A stretch of DNA of 64,000 nucleotides from Ypsolopha sequella (GCA_934047225.1 OW203986.1:12651221-12715220); one strand, 5' to 3'. Counted from the stretch's first letter, positions 1-10,335 are shown. The notes: generated by a model not told the origin, from the letters alone. Numbers and translations: made by a program.

Positions 1-439
1 TTGATCACTTTTAGCATGAAATTCTGTCAGATGACGTCACGAGACAAGCCGTTATGCTCACTTTGATTTCCAATAACTTCGTCATTTTCTGAGATAATCG
101 AAAAAATAATTTTACTTCTGTTTTTAGTTTAAACGTAATTGATTTTCATAAAAATCTTCATGTACGAGACGGGCTCATTGTCAAAATTATTTCGGCATAA
201 TAGTTATCTCAGGTAATTTTGCATACCAATGTAGGTTGATCCAAATATTTATTAACAGATATAAGTAGATGGAAAATACTATCAGAAAAAAGAAAGGTCG
301 TCCTTTGGTGGCGGTAACCTGAAAGGGATTCCACTAAATCGGTACTTTTTGAAGACGTTTACCTGCTTATCAAAAGAAGCCACTAGTTTGATAAATTAGT
401 ATACACATTTTGGAACCTTTTTCTAGTTTTACTAGTTAT
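1..439. other. Unassigned AT-rich sequence
   Basis: No open reading frame, RNA gene or repeat could be recognised here. The right edge passes into a diverged copy of the long repeat described next. Confidence 0.4.
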
Positions 440-1012
440 AGAAAAGCGTTTGCTGGAATCGCTCGATAGAAATAATTATTGAAATTAGTTCTTCGTCAAC
501 ACTTTTTCTCATAGTTTGACAAATAAGAATGACATACAGCCCTCACTTATACTTTATTAGAATGGTAGTTTGAAATTTTGATCTTGAGTTAAAATCACTT
601 GTACATTATAGTTTCACTTTATTTATGTTTTCTTCCAACTGGTTTCGGATTTTACTCCATTTTCAAGGGAAGATGTTAATTAAAATATTCCACTGACTCT
701 AGGCACTAGCTCTGACTGCTCTGAGCAACGAAAACAATAATATGTTGCTCAGAGCTAGTGCCTGGAGTCAGTGAAATATTTTTATTAACATCTTCCCTTG
801 AAAATGGAGTAAGATCCAAAACCGGTTTGGAGAAAACATACATAAAGTGAAACTATAATGTACAAAGTGATTTTAACTCAAGATGTGTTTCAAGTTTCAC
901 CAAGTGCCGGTAATCGCAAGTATAAATTTTGAAATTTCGATAGTTATTTTAGTTCATTTTATATTAATTTATAACCGACATTTTTCCATTTTTGTCTGAA
1001 TCCGTCCCTCTC
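440..1012 (+). mobile_element. Long dispersed repeat 'B', copy 1 (partial, interrupted)
   Basis: The stretch matches the 3' part of two better preserved copies (22249-23300 and 59765-60685). Shared landmarks in order are 'ctcgatagaaataat', 'acactttttctc', 'tttgac(a/g)aata', 'gctattttagtt'-like sequence, and the terminal 'cccctctcgcactg'-like block near 1000-1015. The copy is the most diverged of the three and is split by a 304-bp fold-back at 581-884. No coding capacity is visible. The family could be a non-autonomous DNA element or an untranslated part of a larger element. Confidence 0.6.
581..884. mobile_element. 304-bp fold-back (MITE-like) inside repeat B
   Basis: The two halves are inverted copies. 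The left arm starts 'atcttgagttaaaatcactt' and the right arm ends with its complement. The arms extend to the central 'ctctgagcaac' / 'gttgctcagag' around 719-753, leaving a loop of only about 13 bases. Arm similarity is about 90 percent by eye. Because it interrupts repeat B, it inserted later than B. No clear target duplication was found, so the superfamily is unknown. Confidence 0.8.
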
Positions 1013-1060
1013 GCACTGCGCGGATATCAAGTGTGACATATCCTTACAACTATTATAGTA

Positions 1061-1845
1061 TTTAGTACTACAAAATAGCATTGCTTAAATAGCGTGCGCA
1101 AAACAATTTCTTTCCGTGATGTTCCTGGTCTCAGAAGAGTAAGGATGTTTTTATGCTCTGTGGAAAATATATTACTTCCCACTTCCCGCTCACTTAATTC
1201 TTATTTCCTTTATTCTTTTCTAAAATCGACGAAACAATTCCCCTGTTGGAATACTTTTGCAAATTTAAGCAATATTTAAGTAAATTATGTTTCAAAATTA
1301 CTACTTTAGACACATGACACAAAATCTAATTAAGCATATTTTTACTTTTATCACTTTTATAAATCTTATTTGTAGTAGGTAAATGAGAAGTATAAAGCAA
1401 ACAATAAATTTTTTACAAACAGCTTATTGTTTTATGGTAGCTTCAGGTATCTAAACCTTTCATGGGCTGCGGTAATTTTTGCCCAAATTGGCATTCTGTT
1501 TTAGACGTTATTTACGTCAAAATCAATAACATTGATGATTTATCACTTGGACGAGAGGAAGGGTCAGAGGGAGCTAGCGGGGGATATATATATAGGTACT
1601 CATCCCAAAAGCCGTCCCTCTAAAATCTAAAACAATATTATTGCCACAATACAAACCAAAACATGTCCTATTTCGAATAGCAAAAGGTTCATTATAAGTA
1701 GCAGTAGCACGTGCACATAACAGCGTAAATTTCTCACGTATCGTGTTATTGTCACGTGTCGGACCCCACGCACGAATTTGCCCGATACGAGAAATGTAGA
1801 GAAAGAATGTGTCTTCGTTACTTAAGGATTGGTTGCGCCAAACAT
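1061..1845. other. No recognisable feature
   Basis: The interval contains only short open frames without family resemblance. The longest, on the minus strand, runs into the inverted-repeat element to the right. Confidence 0.4.
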
Positions 1846-2246
1846 GCTCTCGCGTTTGGAAAATTTTGGATATTAAATCAAAATATTTTGAACAAATGAA
1901 AGAAATACTCAAACATTCAACATTTCTCCTTCACAGAACAATCACGCAAGAAAAAATTGAATGTTTGTGTATTTCTTTTTAAATAACGAAAGAAAAAAAA
2001 ATTAAATGTTACATGAATAAGGTACTTTGATCTATCTACGCTAAAAAAAAAACAATTTGGAACAAAAAGAAATCAAATTACGTTTTTCGTGCTTTTAGTG
2101 TTATTTCTGATTTTTTTCTCGATCATTGCAATACTTGTGTCAAATATGAAAAAATGTAATGTAGTTCAACTTCTTAACTACTCACAAAAATTTTATTTGT
2201 TATAAATATTTTGATTTATTGTCCTAAGTTGTCCAAACGCGAGAGC
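1846..2246 (-). mobile_element. 401-bp inverted-repeat element 'F', copy 1
   Basis: The ends form a terminal inverted repeat: 'gctctcgcgtttgga' at 1846 and 'tccaaacgcgagagc' ending at 2246. A second internal inverted pair surrounds 'aaagaaatac' / 'gtatttcttt'. The whole element matches, in reverse complement, the sequence at 16435-16760. No coding sequence is present, so this is a non-autonomous DNA element. Its superfamily is unassigned. Confidence 0.7.
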
Positions 2247-2690
2247 TGCTGCTTCATAACACTTGTTTCATTAATAGAAAACTGAAGAAAAGTAAATAAC
2301 ACTTTTTTTCTCTTTTTTATAGGAGCCCAGACCATATTTGGGCATACCGAGGGCGGGGTAAGGGGGGCAGCTGCCCCGCACTGGAGCTGGACTCTCACCT
2401 CACAATTTGAGCGATTCTATAGAAACTATTTTGAGGTGCTTTGCGGAAAACCCAAGACAAATCCTGATATGCCCCCCTTTTACGCCAAAAGCTGTACGCC
2501 CTTGGCCCAGAATGTGTTTTTGACGTTAGCCATTTTATTTTTTCTGCAGCCCTTGTGGAATTGGATGCCATAGAAATATCACGAAATAGGAATCCGGAAT
2601 CTATGTCATATTAGTATATTTGACAGGTTTTCAAGCATATCGGCTTTTGGAGCTACTCTGACTATTCTTCATTGTGTCAAAACGCCCTGC
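2247..2690. other. Unassigned, with G-run and C-run blocks
   Basis: A 'gggcggggtaaggggggcag' block near 2350 and 'ccccccttttacgcc' near 2470 resemble the subterminal purine-rich blocks of some arthropod hAT-like MITEs. I could not define ends. Confidence 0.25.
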
Positions 2691-2804
2691 TGGTCTAGCA
2701 TAGCCAATACAGTGCTCCCTCTCACTCTGTTGATCTACCTCGAGAGGGATAAACATGTTGTATCGAGCGGTTCAAGCTCGATATGGTCTGCTATGCTAGA
2801 CCCC
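2691..2804. repeat. Short inverted repeat (13-bp arms)
   Basis: 'ggtctagcatagc' occurs at about 2691 and its complement at about 2791, bounding about 110 bp. It could be a very small MITE remnant or chance. Confidence 0.35.
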
Positions 2805-2920
2805 CTGGATACTCGTGTCATAATGTTTTAAGAGGCCGGCGCAGCATGCCTAGTTCATACAAACGAAATACCAAAACCATTTGTAAATCATAGATATTCT
2901 TAGGATATTGTGTGTTTATT

Positions 2921-3912
2921 CAAAATTCAAAATTCAAAAAGTTTATTTTGCAAAGTAGGTATATATAATACACGTTTCACAAGTCAAATTTTAATCTTAT
3001 AAAAATATATGTAATAAAATAATAAATGTACATGAACTACTTAGATTAAATGTTTTTTTAAATTTATGTAGCAATATATATACGATTAAAATTATAGGTA
3101 AAATATTATTATACAAGGTGAAATCCAATCAACCGCCCGAACCCATACCGGAGACCCGGCCAGGGACCAGGAACATGTTCAATGATCACCAACCGAGCCC
3201 CCAGCACGAATCCAGGCAGCCGACCAAATCCCATCCTATATACTACATAGTAATAGGTTACATACATAAATACATGCCTACCTCCGCCCATTCGATTAGT
3301 CTTGCTAAGAAGAACGGGCAAGAAACTTGGCAAGATCATGTCTTTTTTTTTAACATAAACTGATACTATACATCAAATTACTTATATCTACTTTAACCAA
3401 GGAATAAGAAAATACAAGACAGCAGGAATTCAGGTTAATAAAAAAAGAAAAACATATATATCTTTGCCTACCTGTCTCATATAGTCTATTTCCTTTTACA
3501 GTCTGTAATGAATTAATGTTAACTCTTAAGAGGAATCAAAAGTTAGGGAATTATATTAATTAATTAAATTATTATCTACTATCATCAAAATCAGTATCAC
3601 TATAACACCATGCTTCACCATCATCCAAATATTCATTTATTTTATAATATGCCTTTTTCAGTAGGCCCTGCTTAATATACTGTTTAAACTTATTCTCTGA
3701 CAAAGTAAGGACCTCCTTTGGAAGTTTATTGTAAAATCTTATACCATGTCCTACGAAAGAGGTACTCACTTTGGCGAGTCTGATTTTTGGAAAAGCCAGT
3801 TTATACTTATTTCTGGTTTCCTTACAATGTTGCTCACCAAGCCTTGGGAGAGACTCAACATTTTTTCAGACATATCTAAGGACTTGGTAAATATATTCAC
3901 AAGAAACAGTTA
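2921..3912 (-). mobile_element. LINE family 1, copy 1 (5'-truncated)
   Basis: A 5'-truncated non-LTR retrotransposon on the minus strand. From 5' to 3' it has a reverse-transcriptase C-terminal reading frame (3911-3572), a long 3' UTR, an AATAAA signal, and a tail of about three TTTTGAA-type units at 2921-2945. The 3' UTR matches the copy at 60895-61394 along its whole length and that at 15003-15345 in part. The element sits inside one arm of the TTAA fold-back, with a short 'attc' repeated at the junctions. The coding part has no internal stop, so this is a fairly young insertion. Confidence 0.85.
3572..3911 (-). pseudogene. LINE ORF2 C-terminal fragment (reverse transcriptase tail)
   Basis: An open frame of about 113 codons runs from the 5' truncation point to a TAA stop at 3572. 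The encoded peptide has 'LGEQHC', 'RNKYKLAFPK' and 'SFVGHGIRFYNKLPKEV' blocks, followed by a short acidic tail. These blocks are characteristic of the region after the reverse-transcriptase domain in lepidopteran Jockey/CR1-like LINEs; I recognise the pattern but cannot fix the clade. Only the extreme C-terminus is present, with no catalytic FADD box, so it cannot act alone. The homologous frame at 14564-15000 is broken by stops and shifts, while this copy is intact to its stop. Confidence 0.8.
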
Positions 3913-4194
3913 AATTCCGATTGGATTACAGAATATCGAGGATCCCAAATATATATTATGAAAGGACACTGATTTAAAGATGACATATAAGCAATTTAAA
4001 ATTTCCATAGAAAGCAAATTTTCTCATATTTCATGTTTAAATAAGTGTTCTTATTTAATATATATTTAGGAACCTAGATGCTCTGTAATGCAATCGGAAT
4101 AAATACACACTACCTTAGGAATATCTACACATGATTTACAAATGGTTTTGGTATTTCGTTTGTATGAACTAGAATTGCTCCGCCAGCCTCTTAA

Positions 4195-5993
4195 ATCTTC
4201 TAGGCATCGGTAACTAAATAATTTCCTCGCTTAGAAACGTAAACTGTGAAAATCTGGGAATTCTTTTTGCTCACATCACACCCTTTATTTAATTATTGAT
4301 TTGGAAGGAACCGTTCTTAAAAGACATAGATTGAACCCAAAAGTTCGTACGAACGCAACTCGTAACTAAACTTTGGTTACGGAAGAAGTTTGTTACCAAA
4401 CGATTTATTGCCCCCGTATTTATTTTCTTCCCATTTTCCATATTTCGTGTCCTCGTAAATCCATTGTTTCTCAACCGATACTAACCCAATTACCTAAATT
4501 GCAGGTCTACTACACATACGTTAGTGACGTAGCTGGCACTTCGGAATAGTTGTATGGTACGTAATTCGTGAATGTCATATTCAATAGCTTCATTTAATAC
4601 ATTGTGATTTACAATTTACAACAATTACCACCATCAACTTCATTTAATACCTTACAAGTTTTTTAAATTTTATTAAAAAAAAAAAAAAATTTTACCTTTT
4701 CGTGTCAAATCCCGGTGTTTCCGAGTAATTTTTGCCTGTATTGTAGATATGCATGTATCATGTAGCTATGTAAAATATTCAAAAATAATATAATAAGGTT
4801 ACATTAATTGCTTAGTAAGTAATCAGTTTCACGGATCGGCACGGAGTGCAGACATTTGGGAACAGAGCAAAACGAGATTTTTGATCTCTTTATAGAATTA
4901 GCCATATTACTCAGTTTCATTTTCCGTGACGCGCCATTTTCTTCGCCTACGTGCGTACACAGGTAAACGTGTAAACACAGTATCTGCCCACCTCCGCTCT
5001 TACCCAACTCCATAGGAAGCGCCCAACGTTTACATCTACCAGGTTGTGCAACTGAAGAGCTGATGATTTGATTTACACCCTGATACAGTATTTACGCATG
5101 CGCTGGCATTAGGCCATCATTTTCGTAACTACCTATAGGTACGTATGTAAATATTTGTTAAAAAAACCTGTTACGTTTGAATTAGTGATCAAACATCCAA
5201 TAAACCAAAAACCAAAGTACCTAAGAAAAACATAATTACAAAGCTGCGGATAAAATTAAACTTAAACAAAATAAAAAAATCATCATATTCGTTGCTCCGC
5301 AGCATGGTGCCCAGAACGTGCCCCTTTACGACTTGTGCGCTGGCTAGGTGGCTGCTAGCGCGGTCACCAGACTATTCGATAAATCTTTGTGAAGGTGCGT
5401 CAAAATAAATAACGAAAAAAAAAAAAAAAAACAACGTACCCACTGTAGGTAAAAAAACAAAGGAAAACATTTCATAAATTTATTCAATTTATACAACGTT
5501 TTTACATAATGTACAAATGTATTTAAATGAAAATTAACTTAAGTAAACACACCACAGACGTCACTGAAACAGCAGAAGACAAGTGTAACAAACGTGAATA
5601 GAATTTCTTAACAATAACCAAGCAAATAGCAAGTGCTGAAAACTAGCCCAGGTTTTTTTGGGCCACTCGATGGAGTAACAGAGAGGCGTGGGGCCGGTTG
5701 CACTCAGTTTGTTGTCAGCTGGGCAAATAATTGGATGGATAGTCAAGTATGTTTCCTTCTTCTGGCACTCCTATTCTGGTAATTAAACTGCAAGAAACTT
5801 GAAACTTAATACGTTGAAGCTCAGGTTGTCGATTTCGCAAAATTTATACTTACAAACGGATAACATAAAATGTAATTCTCTGAATTGGTGTTGTGTTTTA
5901 TTTTCAAGATAATATTTCTGCTTTCAAAGTTACTGTTGATAAAAAACATCATGACAATAATGTATAAAAGGTGTTCAGAGTTTCAATTGTATA
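4195..5993. other. Unassigned AT-rich interval
   Basis: Short open frames on both strands show no family resemblance. An A-run lies at about 4675-4690 and another at 5418-5431. A direct repeat 'cttcatttaatac' occurs twice around 4590 and 4638. Nothing here supports a gene. Confidence 0.4.
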
Positions 5994-6249
5994 TACAAGG
6001 TGACTTTTTGATCATCGTCCAAATTCATACTGGAGGCTTGATAAGTGATCAGTATCTTGGATCAGTAACAATTTTTGTGAAATTCGTATAATGAAATTTC
6101 GGCTTCCCATATAAATTCAGTTCCAGTCCCGAGTGAATCACTATGGGGAGTCGAAATTTCATTTTACGAATTTCACCAAAATTGTTATTGATGCATGATA
6201 CTGATCACTTACCAAGCCACCAGTATGAATTTATATATGGCACCTTGTA
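5994..6249. mobile_element. 'TACAAGGTG' fold-back MITE 'A', copy 1
   Basis: The element is palindromic for most of its 256 bp. The left end reads 'tacaaggtgactttttgatc' and the right end is 'caccttgta', with AT-rich flanks. Internal blocks 'agtgatcagtatc', 'gtgaaattcgta' and 'atgaaatttcg' occur in both orientations around a centre near 6120. Two further copies lie at 25568-25833 and 31164-31429. There is no coding sequence. TA-rich flanks suggest a Tc1/mariner-type target, but this is not certain. Confidence 0.85.
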
Positions 6250-6694
6250 TATGTTTAGTTAGTATTCATATTAGACAATTCACTCACATCATGACAGTGA
6301 GGTAACTAGCGTAGCCAAAAAAAAGTTTGAATTTTTCTACTCTGAAAAACTACATTGCCCTCTGAATTACTAGTAAGCCACCATCAATGTGCATCTAAAA
6401 AAAAGCCAATATAATCTTCGATACGACCCAGCATGGTAGTTATTTTATAGCATCTCAATTTGTAACATATTCATTCAAGCAGTAAACTGCGATTTGGACG
6501 AAGTTTTTTATTTATAATATAAGTATGTAGTTTATCTTTAAGGTGTTTTAGTTTATTTTTAAGGATATTTTTAGTTTAGTTTAGATGTATTTATTTTAGT
6601 CCTTTTTATTATGATTTTAATGTTATTTAATAATCAATAAAAAAAAAATTATACCTTTAAAAAAAAAGAAGCACTAAACTTCTAAAATATTCAT
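6250..6694. other. Unassigned, ends in a poly(A)-like tract
   Basis: The stretch ends with 'aatcaat' and a run of nine A at about 6636-6650, as a retroposed 3' end would. No diagnostic family sequence was recognised. Confidence 0.3.
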
Positions 6695-6850
6695 TATATT
6701 TTTAGCTTCGCTTCGCTCGGCTCCCCAAATGTATTTACGTGTAAACGTAACACGCTCCTCCTCGCTCCGCTTGTTGTCGCACCTAGTTATTGACTTCTGA
6801 TAAAAGATTTTCGATTTCATACTTTACGATCTGCCCAATTCTACGAACAT
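6695..6850 (-). repeat. Dispersed repeat 'G', copy 1
   Basis: The 'cttcgcttcgctcggctccc' block, the 'tgtcgcacctagtta' block, and 'aaaagattttc...tacgatctgccca' recur in reverse complement at 44566-44710. The class is unknown. Confidence 0.6.
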
Positions 6851-7209
6851 AATTATGAAGTTTTAAAACGTTAAATGTTATAGTGGGTTGTAAAATTCGT
6901 GGCTGACTTAGTAATTTAGATGGTGGTAGTTGACGCTTTCTGTGAAATATTTATTTGGCTTTGAAAAAAAGATGAAGTAGTTTATTAAAAGCTTTCTCAT
7001 TTGCCCGTTGCTTAAATATGAAGTCAGATGGATTCCGTGGCCAAAAAAATTGTGTAGCTGGTCGTACAACATCCAAAAAAAAAAAATGTCAAATTGGCAA
7101 GTGCGTGTCTTACACACGAATGAGTTTAGAGTTTCGTATCATTACAAAAAATAAAAGAGAACAATATTCATGAAAACAAGGTACTTGGCAACAAACAAGG
7201 CGTGCATAG

Positions 7210-7431
7210 AACTTTTTTCCGGAAAAGCAATCAGAAGGTCAAGTTTAACAATAATAAAAATATGAAAAAATATAAATAACACTTTGAAAAAAAAAAGTTT
7301 GTATGACGCCAGGGTAGGCATCTGGCCTAGAGTGAACATTTTCATACCAACTTTTTTTTTTCAAAGTGTTATTTAAATTTTTTCATATTTTTTTATTATC
7401 AAAATTCTGGTTGCTTTTTCAGAAAAAAGTT
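7210..7431. mobile_element. Fold-back MITE 'H', copy 1
   Basis: The two halves pair over about 95 bases, including 'aaaaatatgaaaaaat' and 'cactttgaaaaaaaaaa' blocks, around a short unpaired centre near 7310-7335. A second copy is at 19868-20058. Paired runs of A and T give strong foldback potential. No coding sequence is present. Confidence 0.8.
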
Positions 7432-7478
7432 GAAGCTTGTGTTGATAGCACGCCACTGCTATCAACACAAGCTTCAAC
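7429..7478. repeat. Perfect 22-bp hairpin with 6-nt loop
   Basis: 'gttgaagcttgtgttgatag' plus 'ca' at 7429-7450 is exactly complementary to 7457-7478, with loop cgccac. It abuts the right end of MITE H and is absent from the second copy of that MITE. Confidence 0.9.
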
Positions 7479-7927
7479 CGTTTTTCAGGTTACTCATACT
7501 GCGGCTATTACCTCTACTTCAGGAATCGCGCTTCAGTTGCAGTTCAATTCGTGAAATAAATAGCCAACGTAAACACGACCAGTGACGCAACTGCCCTCAA
7601 AATATCCTTTCATTATTGCTAGGTACATTCCAGACAAATTGGTATAGTTCTGCTGTTGTAAGCAATTAACCGTAACATGCCTTTAACTAGCGATCGGATG
7701 TGTTTGGATGGATTGAGGATATCAGTCGTTAAACTTATTTGCAAAACGATGCAATGCACGAGGGATAATAGGGGTGATCAGTTGATCACTATTTGAATAA
7801 CTAATTAATCTGTGGTAGTACTCTGTACTTCCCTAGTAAAAGTGAGTTCTGTTGCCGTCGCCTATAAAAACATTGGGTTGTAAATGTTGTAATTAACTGA
7901 CCATCAAAAATACAAATATCACCATCA
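7479..7927. other. Unassigned
   Basis: No gene or repeat was recognised. Confidence 0.35.
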
Positions 7928-8000
7928 AAATTACCAAGTTGGCATCAAAAATAATATGTTGAAACCTAACCTAACCTAGTTGATGCCAACTTAGTAATTT
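7928..8000. repeat. 21-bp hairpin with CCTAA repeats in the loop
   Basis: The arms 7928-7948 and 7980-8000 pair with one mismatch ('aagttggcatcaa' / 'ttgatgccaactt'). The loop holds 'cctaacctaacct', about 2.6 units of the insect telomere repeat sequence. An interstitial stretch this short can arise by chance. Confidence 0.6.
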
Positions 8001-8100
8001 AGATGCTCATTTCTAAAGTTCTAAAATACGGCTTGTTAAACCTAAATCTCGAAATAGTTTTTGAATTAACACACCTTAACATAATGACAGAGTAGGAACA

Positions 8101-8245
8101 GAGGATCTAAAATTGCCGACTTGGGTGAATCATGAAATGATTTGAAAGTAGGATAGAGTCAGAGTTTTTTGACGTGTGAAAAAGAGATGGCATTAGAGCA
8201 GAATTATAATGTGATTCATTTAAAACGGCCTTTTTAGAGGGGCAG
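8101..8245 (+). mobile_element. Small element 'I', copy 1
   Basis: The sequence 'gccgacttgggt(g/a)aatcat...gatagagtcagagttttt' matches the reverse complement of 24640-24785 at about 85 percent by eye. The ends carry short inverted repeats ('ggatctaaaa' and 'cctttttaga'). It is probably a MITE of about 145 bp. Confidence 0.6.
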
Positions 8246-8417
8246 TTGTCACGGTCCAATTTTTTTGTAAAAAAAAGTTTGTCTTAAAAATATTTTTAAG
8301 ATCGTTTGTTGAGAGTTAAAAAAACTATACGGTCCAAGAATTAGTTTGCTCTACCAACTCGTACATAAACATAACTGTAACAGACACTCACAGGAATTTA
8401 AGAGAAAAAAGCGGTGT

Positions 8418-8590
8418 TTTTAGGGTTCCGTATCCGAAGGGTGCCAAACGGGACCCTATTACTAAGACTCCGCTGTCCGTTTATCTGTCCGTCTGTCCAT
8501 CCGTCCGTCTGTCATAGGGGTCTACACTTTCAGCCGTAATAGGTAGGCAGTTGAAATGTTCACAGAATACGTGGAGAGCCCCATACAAAA
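8418..8590 (-). mobile_element. 'gggttccgta' lepidopteran repeat 'J', 3' part
   Basis: On the minus strand, this contains the 'gacggacagacggac' microsatellite-like block and the terminal 'ggaaccctaaaa'. The 5' 'ggccaagtgcgagtcgg' end is missing. The full-length reference copy is at 28560-28872. Confidence 0.7.
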
Positions 8591-8925
8591 AATGTTGTAA
8601 CTTGGCAACTTAGCAAATGTTCTATCGGTTACGGTATATTAATTGTTAATAACTTAATTGTTGTTCTAATCGATGTATGTTTTTTGTGTCATTGTAAAAT
8701 TTATTTCTTATCTGATCAACTCATCTTCGGTAATAATGATGAGAAATAGCATTTGGTCTCATTACAAAACAAAAACATTTTGTTTTTGCAAATATCAGGT
8801 TGTTTTTTGTGCGATATGATTATGTGGACTGGAATTAAAAGCTTTTTTATTAATAAGTATACGTCGAAAAACACCAAAATAAAACGTTATACAGTTAGGT
8901 TATTCTTTACAAAACCTGCACTACA
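8591..8925. other. Unassigned
   Basis: AT-rich sequence without recognised features, ending at the target duplication of the next element. Confidence 0.35.
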
Positions 8926-9538
8926 CAGGCCCGTAGCCAGGTTTTGTTTTCGAGGGGAGGGGAGGGGAGGGGACGGACGATACCGTCACTTTTAGAAATG
9001 CTTGTAATACTTGCATAAAATACGTGTCGTTTGATCCAACCATTTTATATTTCAGTTATGAACAGGTGGTTGACGTATCATGAAGTATCATCTATCTATA
9101 TATTGATAACAAGGTAGTCAAAAAGTCGTGTCTGTACCTTTACATTGAATACTTTTGCGAAATTTTAAATGAAATGGATAATTAGTAATGTACTACTGAG
9201 GCCAAAACTAAAATTTTTACAATTGTTTCTGTCTATCTGTCTGTATGTTTGTATGCATGTTCCGTTTTAACTCAAACACCACTCAACGGATTTAGATGCG
9301 GTTTTCTTTATTATCGTCGTAGTGACCCTCATCAACATATAGGATGTCGATAAAATAACCACCCAGCCAAAACGGGGCAAAGACTGAATAAACTGAAAGA
9401 CTAAATAAATGAAGGCGGAAGGCTAGTTAAAATGTATTTTTACTCTGATACATCTTGAAGACAGTAAACTATTTTAGATTTTTGGAAACCAAATATTTCT
9501 GGGGGGGCCCCCATATTTCCCTCCTGTGTACGGGCCTG
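8926..9538. mobile_element. hAT-like non-autonomous element, 613 bp
   Basis: The left end reads 'caggcccgtagccagg', followed by a G-rich block (ggggagg repeats). The right end has the complementary C-rich block and 'cgggcctg'. The flanking octamers gcactaca (8918-8925) and gcaacaca (9539-9546) match at 6 of 8 positions, consistent with a decayed 8-bp target duplication. CAGGCCCGTAGCCAGG-type ends are common among arthropod hAT-like MITEs. A Lep1/Helitron-like segment lies inside at 9225-9426. Confidence 0.65.
9225..9426 (+). mobile_element. Lep1/Helitron-like segment nested in the hAT-like element
   Basis: It contains 'tgtctatctgtctgta', 'gatgcggttttctttattat' and 'gataaaataaccacc', and ends 'ggctag' before T. 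The same block sits at 22735-22870 inside repeat B. The CTAG|T end agrees with a Helitron-type 3' terminus, but I could not verify a terminal hairpin. Confidence 0.5.
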
Positions 9539-9546
9539 GCAACACA

Positions 9547-10060
9547 TTTTTATGGATGCACTTGAGGTGGTCGTTGGCCTGTTAATTCGAGATTTTACTT
9601 AATTTTCTTCGTTAGTAGTTATGATCATGATACTACATGATATTACTCGGTTTGAAGAAACCATAAAATATTGAGATAATAAAACATGGCGAATTTATAA
9701 AATGGTGGGTAATTGGGCATTCTAAAAGCCATTGTAAAATTTTGGCATAATTATAACACGTATTTTACTCGGTTACAAAACTTGCAACACAACGCTATAA
9801 TAATTTTTATTTTTAATAAAAAAAGTAAAGTAAAATCAATTATTTATTATAATCATAAATATATGGACAAGTGAAATGTTTTTTAGTCATATAGTAAAAG
9901 TCCAGAACAAAGATGCTCTTTACATGATTAATTTCACAGTTAATGCTCACTGCTCTTAACTTAGATACATACCTATACTGTCACTTGCTTATTATCTGCA
10001 CAATTATTAATATTATTATGTAGTTTATTCATTTAAATTAAATTATTATTAAAAATCGCG
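9547..10060. other. Unassigned AT-rich interval
   Basis: No feature recognised. Confidence 0.35.
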
Positions 10061-10245
10061 TGAGCTGACATACTAATTATTATTATTACATACGTCTTGA
10101 ACACTCACGTGTGATTGTTGTTGACTATATGCATAGACTAATAAATTATTAATAAATTAATAATAAATTATTAGTTTATGCTATATTATGCCAACCGTTT
10201 CACCGATACAAGTTCGGGATTATCAAGGCGAGTGTCGTTCTTTTA
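10061..10245 (+). repeat. Dispersed repeat 'X', copy 1, carrying a 59-bp insertion
   Basis: 'acactcacgtgtgattgttg' and 'gccaaccgtttcaccgatac' are shared with 46441-46545. Relative to that copy, this one has 59 extra bases at 10129-10187, mostly a near-palindrome (10131-10181). Confidence 0.7.
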
Positions 10246-10335
10246 GGACGACGACGCGGCGCGGCGTTCACCGTCACCGTTACCAATAGCAATAATAAAT
10301 ATACGTTTTAATGTTTACCAAGTGTTTCATAGTGT

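Larger units (their letters stand above)
2828..4194. mobile_element. TTAA-flanked fold-back element 'V' split by a LINE
   Basis: Both outer ends read TTAA followed by 'gaggc(c/t)ggcg(c/g)agca'. The arms continue as near-identical inverted copies through 'agttcatacaaacgaaatac'. After the LINE insertion the left arm resumes at about 3913 ('attccgattggattacag'), which pairs with the right arm at about 4085-4110. Without the LINE, the element would be about 375 bp. TTAA at both ends is the target-site signature of piggyBac-type transposition, but no transposase is present. Confidence 0.75.

Noticed and set aside
1574..1912. 112-codon minus-strand frame
   Set aside because: Its start lies inside the inverted end of element F and it has no recognisable domain.
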